Shown piece after piece: positions 27,168 through 36,973 of a stretch of DNA of 64,000 nt; position 1 is the stretch's first letter, and each line of letters opens with the position of its first letter. The DNA is taken from assembly GCF_011764565.1 (NCBI RefSeq), contig NZ_AP022871.1, positions 8,122,320-8,186,319 of the forward strand. The letters are read 5' to 3'. The stretch comes from Phytohabitans suffuscus (GTDB taxonomy: Bacteria > Actinomycetota > Actinomycetes > Mycobacteriales > Micromonosporaceae). A program made the translations under genes and the position numbers. Under the pieces are notes generated by a model. The model ran no database searches. It had not been told where the DNA came from and saw only the letters and a program-made list of their open reading frames with translations.

Positions 27168-28574
27168 TCAGCAGACGAGGATGGCGGGCGTGGCGGCGCA
27201 CTCGCCGATCGCCTCCATCGCGGCCTCGGGGCGCAGCGGCGCCGGTAGCGGCAGGTCCGCCGCCTGCCCGCGCAGCACGGTGGTGGCGTGCCGCACCGGC
27301 AGCGGAAACATGCCGAGGTTGGTGGCGGCCGGGTCGACGTGCGCGCGCCGGGCGCCGAAGCGGGCGGCGGCGTGCCACTGCGACGGGTTGGCGGTCGCCG
27401 CCGTCGGCACGCCGAAGCCGTCCACCAGCACGTCGATCGAGCTGAACGTGGTGCTGCCGGCCAGCCACCAGCACAGCGCGTTCGCGGCGCGGCTGGCCGG
27501 GGTCTCGCACCAGTACGGCACCAGGCCGGCGCGCAGCACCTGCGTGGGGTCGAGCAGCCGGCCGCTCTCCACGACGAGCCGGTTGCCGGTCTTGCCCGCG
27601 CCGCGCAGCCACTGGCGGTACAGGTCGGCGACCGCCGCGCTGAACGCCTCGGGGGCCGCGTAGAGCACGCGGTGCAGGTGCAGCCGGCGGGCCCGGGCCC
27701 ACGAGCGCACGCTCTCCTCGAAGCCGGCCTCCACGCCGGTCTCGGTGTACCGCTCCGGGCAGGACGTGGTGGGCGGCCGCCACCGTACCCGGTCGGCGTC
27801 GAGGTAGCGCAGCGCCTGGCACAGCTGCGGGCCGGCGGTGCGGAACTCGCCCGCGTCCAGGCCGCTGGCCGGGCTGCCGAGCTGAAACGTGTGACCGGCG
27901 CCCACGTCGAGCACCGGCCAGGTCCGCATGTCCCGTACCACGATCACGGCGGCGCCCCGGCTCAGGTGCGCGGACAGGAACTCCCGGTACGGGTCGGGCA
28001 GCTGCTGCCAGCGGGCGTGCAGCGAGACGGTGGAGCCGGCGAGCACGCCGCGCAGCACCGGGTCGTGCACCTGGCGGATCGCGACGGCCGGGTTGGCGGC
28101 GAGCAGGCGGGCGGCGATCGCCGCGCCGTGGGTGAGCGCGGCGGACGGGTCGTCGGGCGAGCCGTCCGGCCACTGCACCGCCATCTCGAAGCCGGACGGG
28201 AGCCACGGCGCGCCGGCCGCGGCCGCGAGGTGCACGGCCGAGCCGTGCGGGGAGCCGATGACCACCGCCGGGTACTGCCGCCGGGGATACTGGCCGACCA
28301 CCCACCGCGCCACCTCGTCGGTGTCGATCCGGCTCGTGGCGGCCACGGGGATCGCCGCCTGGCTGGCGTTGCGCGCGGCCGCGCGGCGGGCGCCGGACGG
28401 CAGGACGCCGCCGTACCGGGCCACCATCGGCCGCCGGCCGAGGTCGCCGCAGTCGCGGCCGTGGAGCGCCCGGGCGGCGGCCGTCACGAGCACCCGGGTA
28501 AGGCTGTCCGGGCACACGACCCGATCGGGCGTGGCCGCCGTCGCGGCGGTCGCCCGTGCTGATTCCTCCAACAT
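27168..28574 (-). CDS. Hypothetical protein of about 470 residues, family not recognised
   Basis: I choose ATG 28574 (MLEESARATAATAATPDR); an upstream start at 28634 would add 20 residues. Alanine-rich and soluble-looking. Noticeable blocks are YPAVVIGSPHGSAVHLAAAA, DPYREFLSAHLSRGAAVIVV, CPERYTETGVEAGFEESV and LCWWLAGSTTFSSIDVLVDG. The SPHGSA loop after a hydrophobic strand could be a nucleotide- or hydrolase-type turn, but I cannot place it in a family. Codon use and the long uninterrupted frame support a real gene. It is divergent from the mannanase gene. Confidence 0.7.
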   Translation of the reverse strand: MLEESARATAATAATPDRVVCPDSLTRVLVTAAARALHGRDCGDLGRRPMVARYGGVLPSGARRAAARNASQAAIPVAATSRIDTDEVARWVVGQYPRRQYPAVVIGSPHGSAVHLAAAAGAPWLPSGFEMAVQWPDGSPDDPSAALTHGAAIAARLLAANPAVAIRQVHDPVLRGVLAGSTVSLHARWQQLPDPYREFLSAHLSRGAAVIVVRDMRTWPVLDVGAGHTFQLGSPASGLDAGEFRTAGPQLCQALRYLDADRVRWRPPTTSCPERYTETGVEAGFEESVRSWARARRLHLHRVLYAAPEAFSAAVADLYRQWLRGAGKTGNRLVVESGRLLDPTQVLRAGLVPYWCETPASRAANALCWWLAGSTTFSSIDVLVDGFGVPTAATANPSQWHAAARFGARRAHVDPAATNLGMFPLPVRHATTVLRGQAADLPLPAPLRPEAAMEAIGECAATPAILVC

Positions 28575-28705
28575 CACCCACGTCCCTTTAGGTCGCCCGG
28601 TCTCGCACGAGATGGCCGCAATCCGGTGGCCCAAACGTCCACCGAGGCTCGTTTCGGCGATTCGGCACTCATTGACAACGATGTATCGGAGGGCACCCTC
28701 TCCTT

Positions 28706-28719
28706 AGAGAGCGCTCTCT
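28706..28719. promoter_or_regulatory. LacI-family operator upstream of the GH76 gene
   Basis: AGAGAGCGCTCTCT is a perfect 14-bp palindrome with the GCGC centre typical of LacI-family sites (compare the CebR box TGGGAGCGCTCCCA). It is 12 bases before ATG 28731, so bound repressor would block transcription or its start. No LacI gene is in the window. Confidence 0.7.
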
Positions 28720-28730
28720 GGGGAGGCGGG

Positions 28731-30536
28731 ATGCGGTCCTGGCTCGTGTTGGTGGTCGTGGCGGCGGCGGCGCTTGTCGTGCCGGGTCGGGCCGAGGCCG
28801 CCGCCACCGTCTGCTCGGTACACTGCGACACCCGCGACCCGTCCCTGGCCCGGCAGGAGACGTTCCCCGTGCCCGAGCTGCGGCTCAACGGGCGGCGCGT
28901 CGTGCTGCACGTCTCCGACGCGGACGGCATGGCGTGGGGCAGCATCGACGACGGCCGGCTCGGCGACTCGGTGTGGCTGGACCGCTCCTGGGGCGACGGC
29001 TCGTCGTGGGACGGCCTGCTGGGCAAGGCGAGCATCCCGTCCACCTGGACCGGCACGCGCACCCTCATGTACAACCTCGCCGACCCCGCCGCCCACCGCC
29101 GCGGCATGATCCGGGCCTGCGGCGACGCGCAGGGCGTGGCCTGCACGGCGTGGGCGCACGCGCGGGTCTGCGACGCGGTCTGCGACGGTGCCGACCCGGC
29201 CACCGCCGCCGGCGACGCCCAGCCGGTGCCGGAGGCCACGCTCGGCGGCCGCCGCTTCGGCCTGCACGTCGACACGCGCGGCCTCGCCTGGGCCACCCTC
29301 GCGAACGGCCGGGCCGGCGACGAGGTGTGGCTGGACCGCTCCTGGGACGAGGGCGCCTCCTGGCCCGGCGGCTCCTCGCTGGGCCGGGTGAGCGTGCCGG
29401 CCGGCGCGACCGCGACCCGCACCACGATGGTCAACACCCGCGACCCCCGCTCCCGCCTCTACGGCGGGGCGGTGCGCGCCTGCGGCCGCGCGGTCGAGGG
29501 CGCCAACGGCGCCTGCACCGCCTGGGCCCGCCCGGCCACCGACCGCGCCGCGGCCGCCGCCGACGCGCTCATGTGGGCGTACCGCCCCGACACCGCCTGG
29601 TGGCCGTCGAGCTGGTGGAACAGCGCGGTCGCCGTCACCACGCTCATGGACTGGATGGGGCGCACCGGCCGCACCGACCACCGCTGGGTGGTGGACCGGA
29701 CGTTCGAGGTCAACCGCGGCACGTTCCCCGCCGGGGTGAAGAGTTCCGACCCCATCGAGGGCGACTTCATCAGCCGCGCGATCGACGACGCGGCGTGGTG
29801 GGGGCTCGCCTGGGTGCGCGCGTACGACCTGACCGGCGAGCGCAGGTACCTCGACATGGCGGCCACGATCGGCGCGTACGTGCACGGCTACTGGGACACC
29901 ACCCGCTGCGGCGGCGGGGTGTGGTGGGACCGCGAGCGCACGTACAAGAACGCGGTCACCAACGGCCTCTACATCCGGCTCGCGGCCGCGCTGCACAACC
30001 GCCTGCCCGGCGACACGGCGTGGCTGGCCCGCGCCCGCGCCGGGTGGCAGTGGTTCCGCGCGAGCGGCATGGTCAACGCGTCCGGCCTCGTCAACGACGG
30101 CGTCACCGCCTCGTGCGTCAACAATGGACAGACGGTGTGGACGTACAACCAGGGCCTCGCGATCGGCGCGGCCGTCGAGCTGTGGCGCGCCACCGGCGAC
30201 GCCGCCCTGCTCGCCTCGGCCCGCCAGCTCGCCGACGCCGCGATCGCCTCGCCCACCCTGACCCGGGACGGCGTCCTGACCGAGTCCTGCGACCCGGCCG
30301 GCACCTGCGACGACAACCAGAAGCAGTTCAAGGGCATCTTCATGCGCTACTTCGGCGAGCTCGCCGCGGCGACCGGCGCGCCCGCCTACGCCGCGTACGC
30401 CCAGCGCCAGGCCGACGCGGTCTGGACCCACGACCGCGACGCCCTCAACCGGGTCGGCCTGCGCTGGAACGGCGGCACCCCGAACCCCCGCGACTGGCGT
30501 ACCCAAGCCAGCGGCCTCAGCGCCCTGCTGGGCTGA
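28731..30536 (+). CDS. Secreted GH76 alpha-1,6-mannanase with two N-terminal repeat domains
   Basis: 601 residues, ATG with GGGGAGG. Signal peptide MRSWLVLVVVAAAALVVPG with cleavage near AEAAA. Residues about 27-140 and 141-260 are two copies of one domain (VCSVHC...VWLDRSWGDG...RACGDAQGVACTAWA and VCDAVC...VWLDRSWDEG...RACGRAVEGANGACTAWA). The GH76 domain follows: LMWAYRPDTAWWPSSWWNSA, then FISRAIDDAAWWGLAW with the catalytic Asp pair, and KNAVTNGLYIRLAA. Known role: endo-cleavage of alpha-1,6-mannan from fungal walls or mycobacterial-type lipomannan. The LacI operator suggests sugar-responsive control. Confidence 0.85.
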   Translation: MRSWLVLVVVAAAALVVPGRAEAAATVCSVHCDTRDPSLARQETFPVPELRLNGRRVVLHVSDADGMAWGSIDDGRLGDSVWLDRSWGDGSSWDGLLGKASIPSTWTGTRTLMYNLADPAAHRRGMIRACGDAQGVACTAWAHARVCDAVCDGADPATAAGDAQPVPEATLGGRRFGLHVDTRGLAWATLANGRAGDEVWLDRSWDEGASWPGGSSLGRVSVPAGATATRTTMVNTRDPRSRLYGGAVRACGRAVEGANGACTAWARPATDRAAAAADALMWAYRPDTAWWPSSWWNSAVAVTTLMDWMGRTGRTDHRWVVDRTFEVNRGTFPAGVKSSDPIEGDFISRAIDDAAWWGLAWVRAYDLTGERRYLDMAATIGAYVHGYWDTTRCGGGVWWDRERTYKNAVTNGLYIRLAAALHNRLPGDTAWLARARAGWQWFRASGMVNASGLVNDGVTASCVNNGQTVWTYNQGLAIGAAVELWRATGDAALLASARQLADAAIASPTLTRDGVLTESCDPAGTCDDNQKQFKGIFMRYFGELAAATGAPAYAAYAQRQADAVWTHDRDALNRVGLRWNGGTPNPRDWRTQASGLSALLG

Positions 30537-30550
30537 CGACCCGCGGCTGC

Positions 30551-30572
30551 CCGCCGGCCGCACGACCGGCGG
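30551..30572. terminator. Hairpin between convergent GH76 and LysR genes
   Basis: CCGCCGG (30551-30557) pairs with CCGGCGG (30566-30572) across an eight-base loop. It lies 15 bases after the GH76 stop; no T-run. Confidence 0.55.
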
Positions 30573-30589
30573 CCCGGCGGCACGCTCTG

Positions 30590-31534
30590 CTACCGCCCGG
30601 TGGGCCCCTCGCCCGCGGCCGGGCCGGGAAACGTGTGCGCGGCCAGGTCGCGCAGCTCGTCCAGGACCGCCCGGGTGGCGGCGGTCAGCGGCGCGCGGCC
30701 ACGCACCGCCGCGTACACCTGGCGGGTCATGGGGTCCTTGAGCGGGCGGGCGGTCACCTTGAAGCGGGGGTCGACGGCGAGTCCGGGCAGCAGGGACACC
30801 GAGAGCCCCTCCTCGACGTGCGCGAGCAGCAGCTCGTAGCTGGCGAACCGGCCCGCGACCGACGGCTCGAAGCCGGCCCGGCGGCAGGTGGCCAGGATGA
30901 GGTTGGACAGGTACGTGCCGGGCAGGTCGAGGGCCCACCCCGCGTGCGCGTGGTCGGCCAGGTCGGCGGGGCCGCTCTCGCCCCGGTCGGCGGCGGTGAC
31001 CAGCACGATCGCGTCGGCGAGCAGCGGGATCGCGCGCACGTCCGGGTCGACGGGGAGCGAGCCGTCGGCGAAGTCGGCGGTCACGATGACGTCGCAGTCG
31101 CCGCGGCGCAGCGCCGGGTGGCTGGCGCCCGGGTCCAGCTCGCTGAGCTCCAGCGCGATGCCGGGGTGCGTCTCGCGCAGCCGCGCGGCGAGAGGGATGG
31201 CGAGGCGGCGCACGGCGCTGGAGAACGCGGCGAGCCGCACCGGCCCGGTCGGCCGCCCGGACAGCCCGTCCAGCTCGGCCTCCGCGGCCCTGACCTGGTC
31301 GAGGATGACCCGCGCGTGGCGGGCGAGCGCGCGGCCGGCGGCGGTGAGCCGCACCCGCCGCCCGGAGCGCTGCAACAGCTCGACCCGCGCCTCCGACTCC
31401 AGGACCGCGAGCTGCGCGGAGACCGCCGAGGGGCTCAGGTGCAGCGCGGCGGCGACGGCGCGCACCGTGCCGAGGCTGTCGAGCAGGCTCAGCATCTGAA
31501 GGCGGCCGGTGTGCAGCCGGGGTTCGTTGTGCAT
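30590..31534 (-). CDS. dgdR: LysR-type regulator of dialkylglycine decarboxylase
   Basis: 314 residues from ATG 31534. The N-terminal helix-turn-helix is TVRAVAAALHLSPSAVSAQLAVLESEARVELLQRSG; the effector-binding part follows (GPVRLAAFSSAVRRLAIPLA, LSVSLLPGLAVDP). It is transcribed divergently from a gene closely resembling dialkylglycine decarboxylase, the same arrangement as dgdR-dgdA of Burkholderia cepacia, where DgdR represses dgdA until a dialkylglycine such as 2-aminoisobutyrate is present. The assignment rests on that arrangement plus family; the regulator's own similarity to DgdR was not tested. Confidence 0.78.
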   Translation of the reverse strand: MHNEPRLHTGRLQMLSLLDSLGTVRAVAAALHLSPSAVSAQLAVLESEARVELLQRSGRRVRLTAAGRALARHARVILDQVRAAEAELDGLSGRPTGPVRLAAFSSAVRRLAIPLAARLRETHPGIALELSELDPGASHPALRRGDCDVIVTADFADGSLPVDPDVRAIPLLADAIVLVTAADRGESGPADLADHAHAGWALDLPGTYLSNLILATCRRAGFEPSVAGRFASYELLLAHVEEGLSVSLLPGLAVDPRFKVTARPLKDPMTRQVYAAVRGRAPLTAATRAVLDELRDLAAHTFPGPAAGEGPTGR

Positions 31535-31564
31535 GATCTGCGTACAGCCTAGCCGCGAACCGGA

Positions 31565-31579
31565 GCTGTTCCGCACAGC
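31565..31579. promoter_or_regulatory. dgdA control site and leaderless promoter
   Basis: GCTGTTCCGCACAGC has five-base arms (GCTGT, ACAGC), compatible with a LysR T-N11-A box, in the 67-bp dgdR-dgdA gap. TACCGT at 31590-31595 lies six bases before ATG 31602, so dgdA mRNA is probably leaderless. Confidence 0.5.
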
Positions 31580-31601
31580 CGCGTCGCCATACCGTGACCG
31601 C

Positions 31602-32879
31602 ATGGATCCCTTCTGGCGAGACGCCGAGCGCCACCTCATCCGGTACGGCGGCGGGTGGACCCCGGAGATCATCGAGCGCGCCGAGGGGAGCTTCGTCCAC
31701 ACCGCGACCGGCCGCCGCGTCCTCGACTTCACCTCCGGCCAGATGAGCGCGATCCTCGGGCACAGCCACCCGGAGATCGTGGCGACCGTGCGCCGCCAGG
31801 TCGGCACGCTCGACCACCTCTTCAGCGGCATGCTCTCCCGCCCGGTGGTCGACCTCGCCCGCCGGCTCGCCGAGTCGCTGCCCGCGCCGCTGTCCAAGGC
31901 GATGCTGCTGACCACCGGCGCCGAGTCCAACGAGGCCGCGATCCGCATGGCCAAGCTGGTCACCGGCCGGCACGAGGTGGTCGCGTTCGCCCGCTCGTGG
32001 CACGGCATGACGCAGGCCGCGGCGGCCGCCACCTACAGCGCCGGCCACCAGGGGTACGGGCCGAACGCGCCCGGCAACCTCGCGATCCCGGTGCCGAACC
32101 CGTACCGGCCGGACTTCACCGCGCCGGACGGCACGTTCGACTGGCGGCGCCAGCTCGACCACGGCTTCGCGATGGTCGACGCGCAGTCGACCGGCAGCCT
32201 CGCCGCGTGCATCGTCGAGCCGATCCTCAGCTCCGGCGGGGTGATCGAGCCGCCGCCCGGCTACCTCGCCGCGCTGGCCGGCAAGTGCCGCGAGCGGGGG
32301 ATGCTGCTCATCGTCGACGAGGCGCAGACCGGCCTGTGCCGCACCGGCACCTGGTACGCCTTCGAGCGGGACGGCATCGTGCCCGACATCCTCACCCTCT
32401 CCAAGACCCTCGGCGCCGGGCTGCCGCTGGCCGCCGTCGTGACCAGCGAGGAGATCGAGCGGCGGGCGCACGAGCGCGGGTACCTGTTCTACACCACCCA
32501 CGTCAGCGACCCGCTCGTCGCCGCGGTCGGCAACACCGTGCTGGACGTCCTGGAGCGCGACAAGCTGGACGCCCGCGCCCGCGAGCTGGGCGACCACCTG
32601 CGCGCCGGCCTGCTGTCCATCAAGGACCGCCACCCGGCCGTGGGCGACGTGCGCGGCCGCGGCCTGATGCAGGGCCTCGAACTGTCCACCGTGGACGGCG
32701 ACGCGCTCGGCGGCCGGATCACCCGCCGCTGCCTGGAGCTGGGCCTGCACCTCAACGTCGTGCAGCTGCCCGGCATGGGCGGCACGTTCCGCATCGCGCC
32801 GCCGCTGACCGCGACGCCGCAGGAGCTGACGCTCGGCCTGGAGATCCTCGACCAGGCGATCGGCGACACCGCCGGCTGA
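31602..32879 (+). CDS. dgdA: 2,2-dialkylglycine decarboxylase (PLP-dependent class III aminotransferase)
   Basis: 425 residues. The sequence follows known DGD closely: MDPFWRDAERHLIRYGGG, RRVLDFTSGQMSAILGHSHP, LDHLFSGMLSRPVVDLA, LLTTGAESNEAAIRMAKLVT, SWHGMTQAAAAATYSAGHQG, EPILSSGGVIEPPPGY, the PLP-binding Asp in LLIVDEAQTG, the Schiff-base Lys in LTLSKTLGAGLPLA, and LFYTTHVSDPLVAAVG. Known reaction: decarboxylation-dependent transamination of 2,2-dialkylglycines with pyruvate, giving a ketone, CO2 and alanine. Physiologically it degrades 2-aminoisobutyrate or isovaline, for example from peptaibols of soil fungi. An upstream in-frame start at 31509 is rejected. Confidence 0.93.
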   Translation: MDPFWRDAERHLIRYGGGWTPEIIERAEGSFVHTATGRRVLDFTSGQMSAILGHSHPEIVATVRRQVGTLDHLFSGMLSRPVVDLARRLAESLPAPLSKAMLLTTGAESNEAAIRMAKLVTGRHEVVAFARSWHGMTQAAAAATYSAGHQGYGPNAPGNLAIPVPNPYRPDFTAPDGTFDWRRQLDHGFAMVDAQSTGSLAACIVEPILSSGGVIEPPPGYLAALAGKCRERGMLLIVDEAQTGLCRTGTWYAFERDGIVPDILTLSKTLGAGLPLAAVVTSEEIERRAHERGYLFYTTHVSDPLVAAVGNTVLDVLERDKLDARARELGDHLRAGLLSIKDRHPAVGDVRGRGLMQGLELSTVDGDALGGRITRRCLELGLHLNVVQLPGMGGTFRIAPPLTATPQELTLGLEILDQAIGDTAG

Positions 32880-32887
32880 GCCCTCGG

Positions 32888-34603
32888 TCAGCCGCTCCGG
32901 CGCCTGAACTCGATGTGGTAGTCCTCGGTGAACTGGGTGAAGGAGTCCCCTTCGCAGACGTAGCTGGACGGCGTCGGATCCGCGGTCATCTTGATGCTGT
33001 CGACCTGCCGGCCGTTCCGTATCCACGTGCTCTCGCCAGTCGCCTTGAGGGCGCTGGGGAAGAGCTTCCCGTCGGCGGTCCGGATGCGACCGGTGATGAT
33101 GCCGCGGCTCACCTGGCGCCAGTCGTCGCCGTTGGTCCGCGCGGTCCGTGCGGCGCTGCGGTTGTAGTCGTGGCGGAAGGCGCCGTTCGCCTGGTATGTC
33201 ATCACCGTGCCGCCGCTGCTGTTGAACTGGGTCGGGACCCTGTCGATGTAGTTGGTGATTATGTAGTTCGTCGAGACCCAGACGCCGACCAGGCACGGGT
33301 CGATGAGCGGGCCCGGTGTCGATGACGGCGCCGGCGTGGGGCTGGTGCCACCGGCCGAGGCCACGGGAGTCGGGGTGCCCTGCGCGCCGCCGGGCGGTGG
33401 CCGGTCCTCGCGGGTGCCGAGCCAGACCGCACCGGCCGCCGCCACGAGCACCGCGACCGTCGCGCCCGCCGCGACCAGGCGGCGGCGCCCGGACCGTAGC
33501 GGGATCGGGGTCGTGACGGCGACGGGTGGCCAGGCTTCCGCCGGTACGGGCAGCGGCTCGGCCAGCGCACCCTCGGCGACCGCCAGCTCCGGCTGGTCGA
33601 CCGCGGCCGGGGGCACGCCGAGGGCCTGGTGCAGCAGGGTGCGGACCAGCGGCATGCGGCTCGCCCCGCCCACCAGGAAGACGCCGAGCAGCGGGCCGCT
33701 CCGGGCGGCCGCGGACAGGTCGCGGCACAGCGCCACGGTCCGGTCGAGGACCGGGCGGGCGAGGTCGTCCAGGCGCTCGCGGCCGAGCGGAAGCTCCTCA
33801 TCGAACAGTGGGATGTGGACGATCGTCGTCGCCGTCCGGGACAGGACCTCCTTGGCGGTACGCACGCTGTCCCACAGCTGGCGGCGGGCCCGCTGGTCGA
33901 TCCGGTCGGCGGGCTCGGCGAGGCGGCGCCAGCGCTCGGGGTCGCGGGCGGCCAGGGTCTCGCCGAGGTGGTCCACGATGGCCGCGTCGATGTCGAGGCC
34001 GCCGGCGTCGTCGAGGCCGGTGGAGGCGACAAGCTCCACGCCACCGTCGGGGAGGCAGGCCAGCACCGAGGCGTCGAAGGTGCCGGCGCCCAGGTCGTAC
34101 ACGAGGACGTGCCCCGCGCCGGCGACCGGGGTGTGGGTCAGGTGGTGCCGGGCGGCGGCGACCGGCTCGGCGACCAGTGTGACCGTGCCGAAGACCGTGC
34201 GGGCGGCCGCCTCGAGCCGGTCCCGGCGGGCGCCGGCCCAGGACGCGGGGCAGGTCAGGACCGCGGTGTCGAGGTGGTCGCCGGCGACGTGGTCGGCCTC
34301 CAGCGAGACGTGCCGCAGCACCGCCGCGACCACCGCCTCCATCGGCACCTCGCGCCCGTCGAGGAGCAGGTTGTCCTCGTCGATGTGGCGCTTCGGGTGC
34401 GGCTCCAGGCCGGCCGGGTTGCTCGACCCCGCGTGCCAGGCGTCGCGGCCGACCACCAGCCGGCCGTCCTGCATGGCGTACACGGCGGACGGCAGCAGCG
34501 GCGAGCCGTCGAAGATCAGCGGACGCGGCTCCCGGCCGGGCACCGACAGCATCGCGACGGTGTGCGACGTACCGAAATCGATGCTTATCCGCGTGGCTTC
34601 CAT
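32888..34603 (-). CDS. Membrane-anchored Hsp70-like ATPase with an extracytoplasmic C-terminal domain
   Basis: 571 residues from ATG 34603. Residues 1-350 are an Hsp70/actin-type nucleotide-binding domain: ISIDFGTSHTVAML (phosphate 1), LVYDLGAGTFDASVL (phosphate 2) and VFLVGGASRMPLVRTLL (adenosine). The substrate-binding domain of DnaK is absent. A membrane segment lies near residues 376-396 (LVAAGATVAVLVAAAGAVWL), then a Pro/Thr/Ser linker and an outside domain of about 135 residues starting DPCLVGVWVSTNYIITN with two Cys, resembling a small beta-barrel. Such proteins are common in actinobacteria and uncharacterised; a sensing or envelope role is an inference. Converges on dgdA with an eight-base gap. 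Confidence 0.82.
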   Translation of the reverse strand: MEATRISIDFGTSHTVAMLSVPGREPRPLIFDGSPLLPSAVYAMQDGRLVVGRDAWHAGSSNPAGLEPHPKRHIDEDNLLLDGREVPMEAVVAAVLRHVSLEADHVAGDHLDTAVLTCPASWAGARRDRLEAAARTVFGTVTLVAEPVAAARHHLTHTPVAGAGHVLVYDLGAGTFDASVLACLPDGGVELVASTGLDDAGGLDIDAAIVDHLGETLAARDPERWRRLAEPADRIDQRARRQLWDSVRTAKEVLSRTATTIVHIPLFDEELPLGRERLDDLARPVLDRTVALCRDLSAAARSGPLLGVFLVGGASRMPLVRTLLHQALGVPPAAVDQPELAVAEGALAEPLPVPAEAWPPVAVTTPIPLRSGRRRLVAAGATVAVLVAAAGAVWLGTREDRPPPGGAQGTPTPVASAGGTSPTPAPSSTPGPLIDPCLVGVWVSTNYIITNYIDRVPTQFNSSGGTVMTYQANGAFRHDYNRSAARTARTNGDDWRQVSRGIITGRIRTADGKLFPSALKATGESTWIRNGRQVDSIKMTADPTPSSYVCEGDSFTQFTEDYHIEFRRRSG

Positions 34604-34664
34604 CGGCGCCAACCGTAGCGCCCGGACGCCCGCACCGGCACGGGCGCCCGCGCCGGGCGTGGCG

Positions 34665-36071
<1,407 letters not shown>

Positions 36072-36253
36072 GGGACGGCTCCTCTCGGCGGCTGGCCAGC
36101 CGATGCTCCCACCGCCGGACACCGAGGTCCATCAGCCGGCGCGGCGCGGCGATCACCCTTTTCGGCCCGCCGGCCCTCCCGGTCGGCCGTCCGGCGGGGA
36201 CGGTGCCGGCCGGCTGTGCCGGCCCTGATCCGTGGTCGCGCACCGCGAAGAGC

Positions 36254-36300
36254 GAGGCCGCGGGAGCAACGGTCCGGACCACGACGGGCGTCGCGGCAGC
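36254..36300. repeat. 47-bp dispersed repeat, copy 2
   Basis: Inverted copy of 5936-5982 (45/47 by eye), in the 272-bp gap between the metallopeptidase and pentapeptide genes. The rest of that gap shows no gene. Confidence 0.8.
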
Positions 36301-36343
36301 CCGGAGTCTCGGTCGTGAACTGGACCTTCGTGAACTGGAGCGG

Positions 36344-36973
36344 CTAGGGCGGCGGGAGCGCGGGCCGCACGTCGAGGCCGAGTGCCTCGGCGACGGTGGC
36401 CGCCTGGTCGGGGTCGATGACGGCGCCGCGCAGGGTGGCGGCGAGCGGATCCAGTGTGGACAGGTCGGAGCCGCGCAGGTCGGCGCGGGTCAGGTCGGTG
36501 CGGTGCAGCAGGGCGCCGGCGAGGTCGACGTGGGTGAGGGTCGCGTCGGCGCACTTGGCGGCGGTGAGGTCGCACTCGCGCATCCGGGTGCCCACGAACC
36601 GCGACCGGCGCAGGTCGGCGCCGGGCAGGCCGACGAACGACCAGTCGCCGCCGGTCACCTTGAGCAGGCCGAACGTGCACCGGTCGAACGCGCTGCCGAC
36701 CAGCTTGCAGCCGGTGAAGGTGGCGTCGAAGAACGAGCAGTTGGTGAACGCGCAGTTGACGAACGCGGCGTCGGTGTGGGTGGAGGCGTTGAAGCGGCAG
36801 TCGCTGAAGACGCACTCGGTGAACGACGCGCCCTGGTCGAGCACCTCGGTCAGGTCGACGTCGTGGAACGCGACCCGGGCGTGCTCCTGCCCGGAGATGT
36901 CGTCGCACGCCCAGTCGGCGTGGCGCACCTCCGAGTCGGTGGACGGGGCCGCACCGTGCCTGCGTTCAGCCAT
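36344..36973 (-). CDS. Pentapeptide-repeat protein
   Basis: 209 residues from ATG 36973; GTG 36985 is an alternative. From residue 45 on, A(D/N)(L/F)xx-type repeats are plain: ASFTECVFSDCRFNASTHTD, AAFVNCAFTNCSFFDATFTG, then ADLRRSRFVGTRMRECDLTA, forming the right-handed square beta-helix. The family includes the gyrase-protecting Qnr and McbG proteins as well as many of unknown function; nothing here distinguishes them. It overlaps the stop of the upstream membrane protein by eight bases. Confidence 0.85.
   Translation of the reverse strand: MAERRHGAAPSTDSEVRHADWACDDISGQEHARVAFHDVDLTEVLDQGASFTECVFSDCRFNASTHTDAAFVNCAFTNCSFFDATFTGCKLVGSAFDRCTFGLLKVTGGDWSFVGLPGADLRRSRFVGTRMRECDLTAAKCADATLTHVDLAGALLHRTDLTRADLRGSDLSTLDPLAATLRGAVIDPDQAATVAEALGLDVRPALPPP

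Noticed and set aside
28704..33728. A 1674-residue open frame on the minus strand
   Set aside because: It runs antisense through the mannanase, LysR and decarboxylase genes; Arg/Pro/Ala-rich and without domains. Long antisense frames are normal at this GC content.
36344..36973. Pentapeptide protein as a quinolone-resistance Qnr
   Set aside because: The repeat fold is shared by many unrelated proteins; no Qnr-specific loop or resistance context is visible.
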